DNA of 42,416 nt, taken from an uncultured Clostridia bacterium. Its GTDB lineage: Bacteria > Bacillota > Clostridia > Oscillospirales > Acutalibacteraceae. Shown here in pieces: positions 14,993 through 23,342 of this stretch; the first letter of the stretch is position 1, and each line of letters starts with the position of its first letter. The position numbers and the translations under genes are program-made. The notes under the pieces are model-generated. The model was not told the DNA's origin. It made no database searches and saw only the letters and a list, made by a program, of their open reading frames with translations. Location of the stretch: the NCBI GenBank assembly GCA_946182865.1, contig CAMHAV010000005.1, positions 1-42,416 of the forward strand. Direction: 5' to 3'.

Positions 14993-17900
14993 ATGGCCAG
15001 AAAAATGAAAACCATGGACGGCAACAACGCCGTAGCTCACGTATCCTATGCGTTTACCGACGTTGCTGCCATTTATCCCATCACGCCTTCTTCCGTAATG
15101 GCGGATGAAACCGACAAGTATGCCGCAGCAGGCAGAAAGAACCTCTTCGGCAGAGAAGTGCAGGTCACCGAGATGCAGTCCGAAGGCGGCGCGGCCGGCG
15201 CTGTGCACGGCTCTCTTTCGGCGGGTGCTCTCACCACCACCTACACCGCTTCCCAGGGCTTGCTCCTGATGATCCCCAACATGTACAAGATGTCCGGTGA
15301 GCTGCTTCCCGGCGTTATCCATGTTTCCGCCCGTTCGCTGGCGTTCCACGCGCTCTCCATCTTCGGCGATCATTCCGACGTTTATGCCTGCCGTCAGACC
15401 GGCTACGCCATGCTCTGCTCCAACAATCCGCAGGAATGTATGGACCTCGGCGCAGTGGCGCATCTCGCCGCCATCAAGGGTCGTGTGCCTTTCCTCCACT
15501 TCTTCGACGGCTTCCGCACCTCTCACGAGATTCAGAAGATCGAGACATGGGATTATGAGGATCTGGCGGATATGCTCGACTGGGATGCCGTTGACGCGTT
15601 CCGCCGCCGTTCTCTCAACCCTGAGCACCCCGTGCTTCACGGTTCCGCGCAGAACCCCGACATCTTCTTCCAGACCCGCGAGGCCTGCAACAAGTTCTAT
15701 GACGCGGTTCCCGGCATTGTCGAGGAATACATGGACAAGGTCAACGCGAAGATCGGCACCAACTACAAGCCGTTCAACTACTACGGCGCACCCGACGCCG
15801 ACAAGGTCATCATCGCCATGGGTTCCGTCTGCGACACCATCGAGGAGACCATCGACTATATGAACGCGGCCGGCAACAAGTGGGGCGTTGTGGAAGTTCA
15901 CCTCTATCGTCCGTTCAGCGCTGAGCGTCTGGTAGCCGCGATTCCGGATACCGCCAAGTACATCAGCGTTATCGACAGAACCAAGGAACCCGGCTCCATC
16001 GGCGAGCCTCTTTATCTGGATGTTGTCGCTTCTCTGGCTGACAGCAAGTTCGCCGGCGTCAAGATGACCTCCGGTCGTTACGGCATCGGTTCCAAGGACA
16101 CCACCCCCGCCCACATCATTGCGATTTACAACAATATGGACGCGGCCGACAGCAAGAAGAGATTCACCGTCGGTATCGAAGACGACGTGACCCATCTCTC
16201 CCTCAAGGTCAGCGAGAATCCCAACACCACCCCTGCCGGCACCATCTGCTGCAAGTTCTGGGGTCTCGGCTCTGACGGTACCGTCGGCGCGAACAAGAAC
16301 TCCATCAAGATTATCGGCGACCACACCGATATGTACGCGCAGGGCTACTTCTCCTACGACTCCAAGAAGTCGGGCGGCGTTACCGTCAGCCATCTGCGCT
16401 TCGGCAAGTCTCCCATCAAGTCCACCTATCTGGTCAACAAGGCCAACTTCGTTGCCTGCCACAATCCTTCCTACATGGACAAGTATGACATCGTAGAGGA
16501 TCTCGTTCCCGGCGGCACCTTCCTGCTCAACTGCATCTGGTCAGGCGAAGAGCTGGAGAAGAACCTCCCCGGCAAGGTCAAGAAGTTCATCGCGGAGAAC
16601 GACATCAAGTTCTACACCATCAACGCTATCAAGATCGGTAAGGAAATCGGTCTGGGCAGCCGTGTGAACACCGTCCTTCAGGCAGCCTTCTTCAAACTCT
16701 CCGGCGTTATCCCGATCGAGGATGCGGTGAAGTTCATGAAGGACGCGGCCACCAAGTCCTATAGCAAGAAGGGCGAAGCCATCGTCAAGATGAACCATGA
16801 CGCCATCGACGCCGGCGTGCAGGCTATCGTGGAAGTAAAGGTTCCCGAAGCATGGAAGAACTGCACCGACGACAGCAAGGCGCAGGTTGCCACCGGCAAC
16901 AGACCCGAGCTGGTCAAGTTCGTCAACGACATTCTCATTCCTGTCAACGCACAGCAGGGCGACAAGCTGCCCATCTCCACCTTCATGGATACTGTGGACG
17001 GCACACTGCCCCAGGGCTCCGCTGCTTATGAGAAGCGCGGCATTGCGGTGGACGTTCCCGAATGGAACTTCGCCAACTGCATCCAGTGCAACTTCTGCTC
17101 CATGGTCTGCCCGCACGCGGTTATCCGTCCTGTCGCTATGACAGAGGCCGAAGTCGCCGCCGCTCCCGCAGGCACCAAGGCCATCGACATGATGGGTCTG
17201 CCCGGTATGAAGTTCGCCATGACCGTTTCCACCCTCGACTGTACAGGCTGCGGCAGCTGCGTCACCGTATGTCCCGGCAAGAAGGGCGAGAAGGCTCTCT
17301 CCATGAAGCCCATCGCGACACAGATGAGCGAGCAGGCTGTGTTTGATTACGCACAGACCCTCGACGAGAAGCCCGAAGTCGCCGCGAAGTTCAGCGACGC
17401 CACCGTCAAGGGCAGCCAGTTCAAGCAGCCGCTGCTCGAGTTCTCCGGCGCGTGCGCAGGCTGCGGCGAAACGCCTTACGCCAAGCTGATGACCCAGCTC
17501 TTCGGCGACAGAGCCTACATCGCCAACGCGACAGGCTGTTCCTCCATCTGGGGCGGTTCCGCACCCTCCACTCCTTACACCGTCAACAAGAAGGGCTACG
17601 GTCCCGCATGGGGCAACTCCCTCTTTGAAGACAACGCAGAGTTCGGTCTCGGCATGAACCTCGCACAGAGAGCCATCCGCGACAGACTCAAGGAATATGT
17701 CGAGAAGGTCGCCGGCTGCGAAGAAGCCACCGCTTCCGCCAGGGCAGCCGCTGAGGAATACCTCGCGACATTCGACAACTCCGCCACCAACAGAGCCGCT
17801 ACCGACAAGCTCATCGTTGAACTGGAAACCATGAAGGGCTGCGGCGAGACCGTGAAGAAGATCCTTGCCGACAAGGACTTCCTCGCCAAGAAGTCCATGT

Positions 17901-18553
17901 GGATCTTCGGCGGCGACGGCTGGGCTTACGATATCGGTTTCGGCGGTCTGGATCACGTTCTCGCTTCCGGCCAGAACGTCAACGTGCTGGTCTTTGATAC
18001 CGAAGTTTACTCCAACACCGGCGGTCAGGCTTCCAAGGCAACCCCTGTCGGCTCTGTGGCACAGTTCGCGGCCGCCGGTAAGGCGATCAAGAAGAAGGAT
18101 CTCGCACAGATCGCGATGAGCTACGGCTATGTTTATGTCGCACAGTGCGCGATGGGTGCTGACTACAACCAGACCCTCAAGGCATTCCGTGAGGCGGAAG
18201 CTTACAACGGACCTTCCCTCATCATCTGCTACGCGCCCTGCATCAACCACGGCATCAAGGGCGGCATGGGCATCTCCATGACCGAGGAGAAGAAGGCGGT
18301 TGCGGCCGGTTACTGGCATATGTTCCGCTTCAATCCCGCTCTGGCCGACGAGGGCAAGAATCCCTTCACCCTCGACAGCAAGGCGCCTTCCGCGAGCTAC
18401 CGCGACTTCATCATGGGCGAAGTCCGTTACAACGCCCTCACCCGTGCCTTCCCCGAGAGAGCCGCACAGCTCTTCGAGAAAGCCGAGAAGTGCGCAGAAG
18501 AGAAGTACAACCATCTCGTCACCCTCGAGAAGGTCTACGGCAGCGAGGAATAA
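14993..18553 (+). CDS. nifJ: Pyruvate:ferredoxin (flavodoxin) oxidoreductase
   Basis: PFOR oxidises pyruvate plus CoA to acetyl-CoA and CO2 and reduces ferredoxin; it is the central catabolic enzyme of anaerobes. The 1186-residue single-chain form starts at ATG 14993 (AAGGAGG 11 nt upstream); a longer frame from 14783 runs across the promoter. YPITPSS near the N-terminus belongs to the pyruvate/TPP domain. Two ferredoxin-type 4Fe-4S motifs are C696xxCxxCxxxCP and C750xxCxxCxxxCP. The proximal cluster Cys are C821, C824, C849 and C1083. The TPP/Mg site is GDGWAYDIGFGG followed by DTEVYSNTGGQASKATP. The gene is monocistronic with its own promoter and terminator. Its codon use is markedly biased, as expected for a highly expressed enzyme. 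Confidence 0.97.
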   Translation: MARKMKTMDGNNAVAHVSYAFTDVAAIYPITPSSVMADETDKYAAAGRKNLFGREVQVTEMQSEGGAAGAVHGSLSAGALTTTYTASQGLLLMIPNMYKMSGELLPGVIHVSARSLAFHALSIFGDHSDVYACRQTGYAMLCSNNPQECMDLGAVAHLAAIKGRVPFLHFFDGFRTSHEIQKIETWDYEDLADMLDWDAVDAFRRRSLNPEHPVLHGSAQNPDIFFQTREACNKFYDAVPGIVEEYMDKVNAKIGTNYKPFNYYGAPDADKVIIAMGSVCDTIEETIDYMNAAGNKWGVVEVHLYRPFSAERLVAAIPDTAKYISVIDRTKEPGSIGEPLYLDVVASLADSKFAGVKMTSGRYGIGSKDTTPAHIIAIYNNMDAADSKKRFTVGIEDDVTHLSLKVSENPNTTPAGTICCKFWGLGSDGTVGANKNSIKIIGDHTDMYAQGYFSYDSKKSGGVTVSHLRFGKSPIKSTYLVNKANFVACHNPSYMDKYDIVEDLVPGGTFLLNCIWSGEELEKNLPGKVKKFIAENDIKFYTINAIKIGKEIGLGSRVNTVLQAAFFKLSGVIPIEDAVKFMKDAATKSYSKKGEAIVKMNHDAIDAGVQAIVEVKVPEAWKNCTDDSKAQVATGNRPELVKFVNDILIPVNAQQGDKLPISTFMDTVDGTLPQGSAAYEKRGIAVDVPEWNFANCIQCNFCSMVCPHAVIRPVAMTEAEVAAAPAGTKAIDMMGLPGMKFAMTVSTLDCTGCGSCVTVCPGKKGEKALSMKPIATQMSEQAVFDYAQTLDEKPEVAAKFSDATVKGSQFKQPLLEFSGACAGCGETPYAKLMTQLFGDRAYIANATGCSSIWGGSAPSTPYTVNKKGYGPAWGNSLFEDNAEFGLGMNLAQRAIRDRLKEYVEKVAGCEEATASARAAAEEYLATFDNSATNRAATDKLIVELETMKGCGETVKKILADKDFLAKKSMWIFGGDGWAYDIGFGGLDHVLASGQNVNVLVFDTEVYSNTGGQASKATPVGSVAQFAAAGKAIKKKDLAQIAMSYGYVYVAQCAMGADYNQTLKAFREAEAYNGPSLIICYAPCINHGIKGGMGISMTEEKKAVAAGYWHMFRFNPALADEGKNPFTLDSKAPSASYRDFIMGEVRYNALTRAFPERAAQLFEKAEKCAEEKYNHLVTLEKVYGSEE

Positions 18554-18712
18554 TGACACGGAACGTGTATGCCTGTGGTTAATCCGAAACCCTCTTCCGC
18601 TCTATCAACGAATATAATGTGATGCTTTGCAGGTGATTCCGCACCGCTTACCGTGCCAAGAACGTGCGGCGAAACGGGCGGAAAAACGCAAATATATCAC
18701 ATGGTTATCATA

Positions 18713-18766
18713 AGCAGCCGCGGTTTTCAGCGAAGAAAGTTGAAAATCGCGGCTGCTGCTTTTTTG
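18713..18766 (+). terminator. Terminator of pyruvate:ferredoxin oxidoreductase
   Basis: The 17-bp stem of 18713-18729 with 18741-18757 contains one G-U pair that forms only in plus-strand RNA, and TTTTTT follows. The 159 nt between the PFOR stop and this stem hold no recognisable gene. Confidence 0.9.
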
Positions 18767-18822
18767 TGAATAAACTTCCGAATAAAAATGTGTATTAAAT
18801 ACCCATTTCAAAAAGTAAACCA

Positions 18823-18831
18823 TGGTATCAT
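18823..18831 (+). promoter_or_regulatory. Possible extended -10 promoter of the XRE regulator
   Basis: TGGTATCAT fits the TGn extended -10 pattern. The -35 region is poor (TTTCAA, with only a 14-nt spacer). Offered because it is the only plausible element between the PFOR terminator and the regulator gene. Confidence 0.35.
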
Positions 18832-18917
18832 GAATATATAGGGGCTTGACGGCGTATGACGGCATGTGCGCGGGCAGGCTCTGAAACAGGTATTTTATGA
18901 GCGAGGAGGGCAATTCG

Positions 18918-19136
18918 GTGAATTATATCAAGCGGCTGCGCGATCTGCGTGAAGACCACGACATGACGCAGCAGGAGGTTGCCGATTACCTGAATACGTC
19001 GCAGACCATGTATGCCAGATATGAACGTGGCGCCAATGAACTGCCGATCCGTCATCTGATCAAGCTGGCGGAGCTGTATAATGTGTCGGTCGATTATCTG
19101 CTGTGTCTGACTGAAAATCCGAAACGGATGAAGTGA
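18918..19136 (+). CDS. Small XRE-family helix-turn-helix regulator
   Basis: This is a DNA-binding protein of 72 residues consisting only of a Cro/C1-type HTH: IKRLRDLREDHDMTQQEVADYL, then TSQTMYARYERGANELP, then the conserved LIKLAELYNVSVDYLL. The start is placed at GTG 18918, because GAGGAGGG (18903-18910) is 7 nt upstream; that SD lies inside the longer frame beginning at ATG 18897. Single-domain regulators of this type usually autoregulate or control a neighbour. The next gene, 100 nt downstream, has its own promoter. Confidence 0.85.
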   Translation: MNYIKRLRDLREDHDMTQQEVADYLNTSQTMYARYERGANELPIRHLIKLAELYNVSVDYLLCLTENPKRMK

Positions 19137-19159
19137 TTTCTCCGGCGATAAAAAACTCC

Positions 19160-19188
19160 TTGTAATTTGCGTCGGGTTGTGATACAAT
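19160..19188 (+). promoter_or_regulatory. Promoter of the orphan binding lipoprotein
   Basis: TTGTAA (19160-19165), 17-nt spacer, TACAAT (19183-19188), 47 nt before the ATG. Confidence 0.75.
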
Positions 19189-19235
19189 ACATAATACGCA
19201 GGATTCGATTCAAAATACAAGGAGAAGATTTTACA

Positions 19236-20054
19236 ATGAAATTTGCAAAGAAAATGGCGGCATTCGGCGTGGCGGTTCTCGCGGTGTGCCTGATGCTGAC
19301 CGCCTGTTCCTCCAACCGCGAGGAAACAGGCGTGGCGAATGAAAAGAATATGTCCATTACGAGCGCCGAAGATCTGGCAGGCAAGGCGGTCGCCGTGCAG
19401 CTTCGTTCGGCGGCGGACGACTATGTAGTGAGCCACAGCCTGACCGATTTCCCCAAGCGCTATGAAAATCTGGAAAACGCGGTGCAGGATCTGATGGACA
19501 AGAAAGTGGCGGCAGTGGTGGCCGACAGCCATTACGCCAAAAAATTAGTGGCCGACAACGAGGGCATTGAGATTGTCAAGGGCAGCGTCGGCAGCATCGA
19601 CTACCGCTTTTTGCTCAGCAAGTCCGCCGAAGTGTCGGTGGACGATATGAATGTGCAGATCACCGCGCTCAAGGCGTCGGACAGCTACAGTGAGATGATC
19701 GAGAGCGAACTGGTCAAGGGCGGGACGTATACATTCGGCAAGGATACCCAGGTGCTTGACAAGACGCTGCTGTTGGTGTCGGAGCCTTATTTCAAGCCGT
19801 ATGCTTATGAGAGTGAGAACGGCGGGTTGCAAGGCTTCTTTGTGACGGCGGCCGATGCGGTGGCCTATGGCTGCCAATGCAATCTTACCGTTTCTTCGGT
19901 TGAGGCCGGCGAGGTGAACGCCGCTCTTGCAGGCGACACCAATGCCTTTTGTGTCGTGCATGAGGAGACAGACGACGAGGCGTACATCACCACGGAGCCT
20001 TTTTACACCTCCGAGCTGGTCATGATCATCCGCACACCCGAAAAGAAGAAGTAA
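19236..20054 (+). CDS. Family 3 solute-binding lipoprotein (amino-acid type), orphan
   Basis: A 272-residue exported protein with lipobox LTAC (Cys24), from ATG 19236 with AAGGAG 11 nt upstream; the longer frame from 19167 overlaps the promoter. The mature part resembles the periplasmic amino-acid-binding fold: SAEDLAGKAVAVQLRSAADDYV is the typical interdomain strand, and ENAVQDLMDKKVAAVVADSHYAKKLV is the second-lobe block. It then reads through a second half (LVSEPYFKPYAYES...) rather than ending. No permease or ATPase gene is adjacent, so it may use a distant transporter or act as a sensor. Ligand unknown. Confidence 0.8.
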   Translation: MKFAKKMAAFGVAVLAVCLMLTACSSNREETGVANEKNMSITSAEDLAGKAVAVQLRSAADDYVVSHSLTDFPKRYENLENAVQDLMDKKVAAVVADSHYAKKLVADNEGIEIVKGSVGSIDYRFLLSKSAEVSVDDMNVQITALKASDSYSEMIESELVKGGTYTFGKDTQVLDKTLLLVSEPYFKPYAYESENGGLQGFFVTAADAVAYGCQCNLTVSSVEAGEVNAALAGDTNAFCVVHEETDDEAYITTEPFYTSELVMIIRTPEKKK

Positions 20055-20061
20055 TCAAAAG

Positions 20062-20125
20062 CCCCGCCGCCGCCGTTTTTGTGGTATATGCCACAGTAAA
20101 ACGGCGGCAGTGGGGATCATTTTTG
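20062..20125 (+). terminator. Terminator after the binding lipoprotein
   Basis: A GC-rich stem (about 20062-20079 with 20098-20115, CCGTTTT / AAAACGG core) has an inner GTGGTATATGCCAC hairpin and is followed by ATCATTTTTG. Confidence 0.7.
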
Positions 20126-20162
20126 CCGTATTTTGAAAAAAACAGGAATTTGAAAAAAAAAC

Positions 20163-20191
20163 TTGACAAAGCGTGTGAGAAAGTGTATAAT
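20163..20191 (+). promoter_or_regulatory. Consensus promoter of the tRNA array
   Basis: TTGACA (20163-20168), 17-nt spacer, TATAAT (20186-20191): a perfect sigma-A consensus, 19 nt upstream of tRNA-Gly. Confidence 0.92.
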
Positions 20192-20210
20192 GTAACACGC
20201 TGTTAAATGC

Positions 20211-20284
20211 GCGGGTGTAGTTCAATGGTAGAACCCCAGCCTTCCAAGCTGGTCGCGTGGGTTCGATTCCCATCACCCGCTCCA
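20211..20284 (+). tRNA. tRNA-Gly (anticodon TCC)
   Basis: The acceptor GCGGGTG pairs with CACCCGC, the loop CTTCCAA carries TCC, the T arm has GGTTCGATTCC, and CCA is encoded. First gene of a five-tRNA operon. Confidence 0.97.
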
Positions 20285-20293
20285 CCGAGTTAT

Positions 20294-20370
<77 letters not shown>

Positions 20371-20374
20371 TTAT

Positions 20375-20452
20375 GGTGGTATTGGCGCAGTTGGTTAGCG
20401 CGCCAGATTGTGGCTCTGGAGGTCATCGGTTCGACTCCGATATACCACCCCA
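20375..20452 (+). tRNA. tRNA-His (anticodon GTG)
   Basis: The acceptor GTGGTAT pairs with ATACCAC, the anticodon loop is TTGTGGC, and CCA is encoded. The preceding G20375 can serve as the G-1 that pairs with C73, the identity element of tRNA-His. Confidence 0.97.
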
Positions 20453-20462
20453 CAGACTTGCT

Positions 20463-20496
20463 CGGCACGAATGTTTCGTGCGAAAGATTCGTGCCG
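20463..20496 (+). promoter_or_regulatory. Hairpin in the long spacer of the tRNA array
   Basis: CGGCACGAA (20463-20471) pairs perfectly with TTCGTGCCG (20488-20496). It lies in the unusually long (80 nt) spacer between tRNA-His and tRNA-Gln. There is no T-run, so it is more likely a processing structure than a terminator. Confidence 0.5.
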
Positions 20497-20532
20497 ATGC
20501 GTCTTTCCTATTTCACCACATACCCAATATTT

Positions 20533-20608
20533 TGGGGTGTCGCCAAGCGGTAAGGCAACGGATTTTGATTCCGTCATGTCGCTGGTTCGAATCCAGCCAT
20601 CCCAGCCA
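20533..20608 (+). tRNA. tRNA-Gln (anticodon TTG)
   Basis: The acceptor TGGGGTG pairs with CATCCCA (one G-U), the anticodon loop is TTTTGAT, the discriminator is G, and CCA is encoded. Confidence 0.97.
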
Positions 20609-20657
20609 GCAAGTTTGCTGCCTGAGGAATCTTTTAATCAAGCGGCAAACTTCATAT

Positions 20658-20733
20658 GATCCATTAGCTCAGTCGGTAGAGCACTTGACTTTTAATCAAG
20701 GTGTCCGGAGTTCGAATCTCCGATGGGTCACCA
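20658..20733 (+). tRNA. tRNA-Lys (anticodon TTT)
   Basis: The acceptor GATCCAT pairs with ATGGGTC (one T-G), the anticodon loop is CTTTTAA, and CCA is encoded. Last gene of the array. Confidence 0.97.
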
Positions 20734-20736
20734 GAA

Positions 20737-20770
20737 AAGCCCCTTTGCGTTTTCGCAAAGGGGCTTGCAT
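20737..20770 (+). terminator. Terminator of the tRNA array
   Basis: AAGCCCCTTTGCG (20737-20749) pairs with CGCAAAGGGGCTT (20754-20766) around a TTTT loop. The tail (GCATTATAA) is poor in T, so the stem may be assisted or act in processing. Confidence 0.65.
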
Positions 20771-20871
20771 TATAAATAACGGAGAATCATAAATAAAGAA
20801 GAAAGACAGGGATGGGGCGTTTCTGCATGATTCTTTATGATTTATTCTTTTTTCAAAGAAAGGGAACGCAG

Positions 20872-21567
20872 ATGAAAGGAATCAGGATGCAAAAGCTGCC
20901 GGAGGGTCTTGACCGGATGCCTTTTGCAGAGAGAATCAAAACGCTTGCCGCGCTTGCGAAAAAAGCAGACCCCCAGTGTCTTGTATTCGGTTCGGAGAAG
21001 CATCAATATACGTTCCGTCCTCCGATTGACATTCAAGCCGTCCGTGCCTTTGAAAGCCGGACCGGTCTCACGCTGCCCGAAGAATATGTGCGATTTTTGA
21101 CGGAAGTGGGAAATGGCGGCGCAGGCATAGATTACGGTTTGTATTCGCTGGAAAATGTCGAGCGGGAGATCAGAGAGGAAACGGCTTCGACAGGTGTGAC
21201 GCTGTTTGATTATGAGAATCCTGCGCAGGTCTATTATGAAAAAAACCTGGCAATGGAGCGGCTCGACGAACAGTATGGAAAGGCCGCCGACGAACAATGT
21301 GACGCGCTGTATGCCGATCTGATCCGTGGTATGCTTGTCATTGGCACGGCAGGCTGCACATTCGACTATTTTATCATGTGCCAAGGGAAAAAGCGGGGAC
21401 GTGTGGGCATATTGGACTGGAATATGGAGCCGGAGCGTGAATATGCGCCCGCTCTGTTTGATCTGACGCTTTCCGAGTGGCTGGAAAATTATTTTAAAAG
21501 AATCATACTGGGAAAAGTCATCTGGTGCAGATGTTTTTACAAAGTGGATTATGACGCGGATATATAA
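20872..21567 (+). CDS. SMI1/KNR4 (SUKH) family protein
   Basis: A 231-residue soluble protein. The middle segment IDIQAVRAFESRTGLTLPEEYVRFLTEVGNGGAG-like and the following YGLYSLEN match the SUKH fold, and the C-terminal part has GTAGCTFDYFIMCQG and GRVGILDW. The start is ATG 20872 with AAAGGGAA upstream; ATG 20887 is an alternative. SUKH proteins often are immunity partners of contact-dependent or polymorphic toxins, but many are free-standing. No toxin gene is adjacent. It sits directly behind a tRNA array and has its own terminator. Confidence 0.8.
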   Translation: MKGIRMQKLPEGLDRMPFAERIKTLAALAKKADPQCLVFGSEKHQYTFRPPIDIQAVRAFESRTGLTLPEEYVRFLTEVGNGGAGIDYGLYSLENVEREIREETASTGVTLFDYENPAQVYYEKNLAMERLDEQYGKAADEQCDALYADLIRGMLVIGTAGCTFDYFIMCQGKKRGRVGILDWNMEPEREYAPALFDLTLSEWLENYFKRIILGKVIWCRCFYKVDYDADI

Positions 21568-21577
21568 TAGTGAAAGG

Positions 21578-21607
21578 GTGCGGAGCGGTTTCGTTCCGCA
21601 CTTTTTT
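21578..21607 (+). terminator. Terminator of the SUKH gene
   Basis: GTGCGGAGCG (21578-21587) pairs with CGTTCCGCAC (21592-21601) with one G-U pair, followed by TTTTTT. Confidence 0.9.
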
Positions 21608-21649
21608 ATGTGCCGTCCGATGAAATCATTTTAAAAAAATCAAAAAATC

Positions 21650-21677
21650 TGTGATATTCCCGAAGAAAATCCGTCTA
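21650..21677 (+). promoter_or_regulatory. Candidate ECF-type, probably autoregulated promoter
   Basis: TGTGATATTCC (21650-21660) and CGTCTA (21672-21677) are spaced about 16 nt apart directly upstream of a sigma factor gene. A CGTC -10 is characteristic of ECF-dependent promoters. There is no good sigma-A element in this stretch. Autoregulation is inferred. Confidence 0.45.
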
Positions 21678-21723
21678 TTGATATGAAAGGATTTTTTAAC
21701 CACCGAAAGGAGCGTGTTGTCAA

Positions 21724-22296
21724 TTGCATCCCACAGAACCAATGGAGGACGGCCGCATTGTGGAGTTGTACTGGGAGCGGGACGAGCGTGCCATCGCCGC
21801 GACCAGCCGGAAATACGGCAGCTACTGCCGCGCGATAGCCATGCATATTTTAGACGCGCCGGAGGAAGCGGAGGAATGCGTCAACGACACATGGTGGCAG
21901 GCGTGGAACGCCATGCCACCGCAGCGCCCGTCAAGACTGGTGGTGTTTTTAGGCAAAATCACGCGCCATCTGTCGATTGACCGCTGGCGCAGGAGCCGCG
22001 CTGACAGGCGAGGCGGGGGAGAGGCGGCGCTGCTTTGTGACGAACTGGACGAGTGCGTTTCGGACGGCGGCAGCGTGGAACAGGAGATCGACCGACGGGA
22101 ATTAGCGGCGGCCATCAATGCCTTTCTGCGGGGGCTGCCCGAAAAAAAGCGGGCGATGTTTGTCTGCCGCTATTGGTACGGCGACAGCGTGACGGAAATC
22201 GCGAAGCGTCTCGGCATGAAGCCGGGCGCGGTTGCCACGGCGCTGGGACGCATCCGAGAGGAATGCCGCGTGTTTCTGACGGAAAGGGGATTTTGA
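21724..22296 (+). CDS. ECF-type RNA polymerase sigma factor
   Basis: The 190-residue protein has sigma region 2 (RAIAMHILDAPEEAEECVNDTWWQAW...) and region 4 (LPEKKRAMFVCRYWYGDSVTEIAKRL, then KPGAVATALGRIREEC), without regions 1 or 3, so it is a group 4 factor. The start is TTG 21724, the only initiator codon in register with AAAGGAG (21706-21712, 11 nt); ATG 21742 is the alternative. The stop overlaps the start of the downstream membrane-anchored partner (TGATG), the standard sigma/anti-sigma arrangement. Confidence 0.9.
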   Translation: MHPTEPMEDGRIVELYWERDERAIAATSRKYGSYCRAIAMHILDAPEEAEECVNDTWWQAWNAMPPQRPSRLVVFLGKITRHLSIDRWRRSRADRRGGGEAALLCDELDECVSDGGSVEQEIDRRELAAAINAFLRGLPEKKRAMFVCRYWYGDSVTEIAKRLGMKPGAVATALGRIREECRVFLTERGF

Positions 22297-23234
22297 TGAT
22301 GAACGGATTAAACGGATTAAACGGAGAAACGCTGTTTGACGTGATCGGAGAGATCGACGAAAGTTTTGTGGCGCAGGCGCATTCCTACCGGAATATGCGC
22401 GGGAAGCTATCGCGGCGGGGCGCTTTTGCTGCGGTCGCGTGTCTGCTGCTTGCTGCGGGTACGCTTTTCTCGTTTGTGCGGTATGCCGTGAAAGGCGGCG
22501 ATTGTCCGCTGGCGTGGCTGCCGGGGTTCGGGGAGAAATGCAGTCCGCCCGAGCCGGACAACCAAGAAAATCTCCCCCTGCTGAGATGGAAACAAAACGG
22601 AAAAAACGGGGATTCCCTTATGGAATCGACGGATCCCTTTGTGTACAACGGCGCCTATTACGAAGCGCTGAACATGGCGGATGACGCTCTATTGGAAAGA
22701 GATCACCTGCCCCGCGTGATTTATGACAGTGATGTGGGGGAGAAGGTGGCGGAGGTGTCCACCGACAGTGGCAGAAAGATGACGCTCTACGAATACATGG
22801 CGAACCAGCAGGCGCTGTATATTGCCGAATGCGGCGGAGAATACACCTTCGCGGTATTCTGCAACCGCGTGCGGGCGGATTTGTCCCGGTACGACACGGC
22901 GGGGGAACTGTTTGCGATCTACGGCATTGAGGATGCGGGCGATATCATGGCCGTGGAAATCGGAGAGCGGCGGCTGGAAAAACCGGAAGAAATTCAAACA
23001 TTCTATGACGCGCTGTGTTCGGCGCAGGGGATGGGGAACGTCCAGTGGAACACCGCCGTTTTCAGCGGTTTGTCCGAGAAGCAGTCGCAGACGCTTTGCA
23101 CCGAGCTGGCCGACACGGCGCAGGAGGTCACGGTGATCTCCACACGGGGGCTGCGGGCGCATATGTCGTACTATCCGACGATCGGCTATGTAGAGTGGGC
23201 GATCAATTATTATCGGCTGGGCGAGCCGCTGTAA
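22296..23234 (+). CDS. Membrane-anchored probable anti-sigma factor
   Basis: A 312-residue protein starting at ATG 22296, which overlaps the sigma stop codon (ATG 22299 is also possible); AAAGGGGA serves as SD. The N-terminal 42 residues are cytoplasmic and include LFDVIGEIDESFVAQA, as seen in anti-sigma partners of clostridial ECF factors. One TM helix spans about 43-61. The rest is extracytoplasmic, with no zinc-binding motif and no recognised domain. Role inferred from topology and from coupling to the sigma gene. The signal it senses is unknown. Confidence 0.75.
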   Translation: MMNGLNGLNGETLFDVIGEIDESFVAQAHSYRNMRGKLSRRGAFAAVACLLLAAGTLFSFVRYAVKGGDCPLAWLPGFGEKCSPPEPDNQENLPLLRWKQNGKNGDSLMESTDPFVYNGAYYEALNMADDALLERDHLPRVIYDSDVGEKVAEVSTDSGRKMTLYEYMANQQALYIAECGGEYTFAVFCNRVRADLSRYDTAGELFAIYGIEDAGDIMAVEIGERRLEKPEEIQTFYDALCSAQGMGNVQWNTAVFSGLSEKQSQTLCTELADTAQEVTVISTRGLRAHMSYYPTIGYVEWAINYYRLGEPL

Positions 23235-23247
23235 TGTAAAATTTCTA

Positions 23248-23276
23248 TTGAAAATCCGGCACAAGTATAGTATATT
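23248..23276 (+). promoter_or_regulatory. Promoter of trkA-trkH
   Basis: TTGAAA (23248-23253), 17-nt spacer, TATATT (23271-23276). A small hairpin (GGCAG TTTG CTGCC, 23284-23297) lies in the leader. Confidence 0.7.
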
Positions 23277-23342
23277 TAATGATAGGCAGTTTGCTGCCGC
23301 TGTATCAAACGGATTGGTGCCGGATGAAAAAGGAAGGATTAC

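Noticed and set aside
14960-18559. Two long antisense frames (500 and 672 codons) opposite pyruvate:ferredoxin oxidoreductase
   Set aside because: Strong codon bias in the highly expressed sense gene removes stops on the other strand. There is no SD and no domain in either.
20373-20792. Open frames across the tRNA array on both strands
   Set aside because: The region is fully explained by tRNA genes with intact cloverleaf stems.
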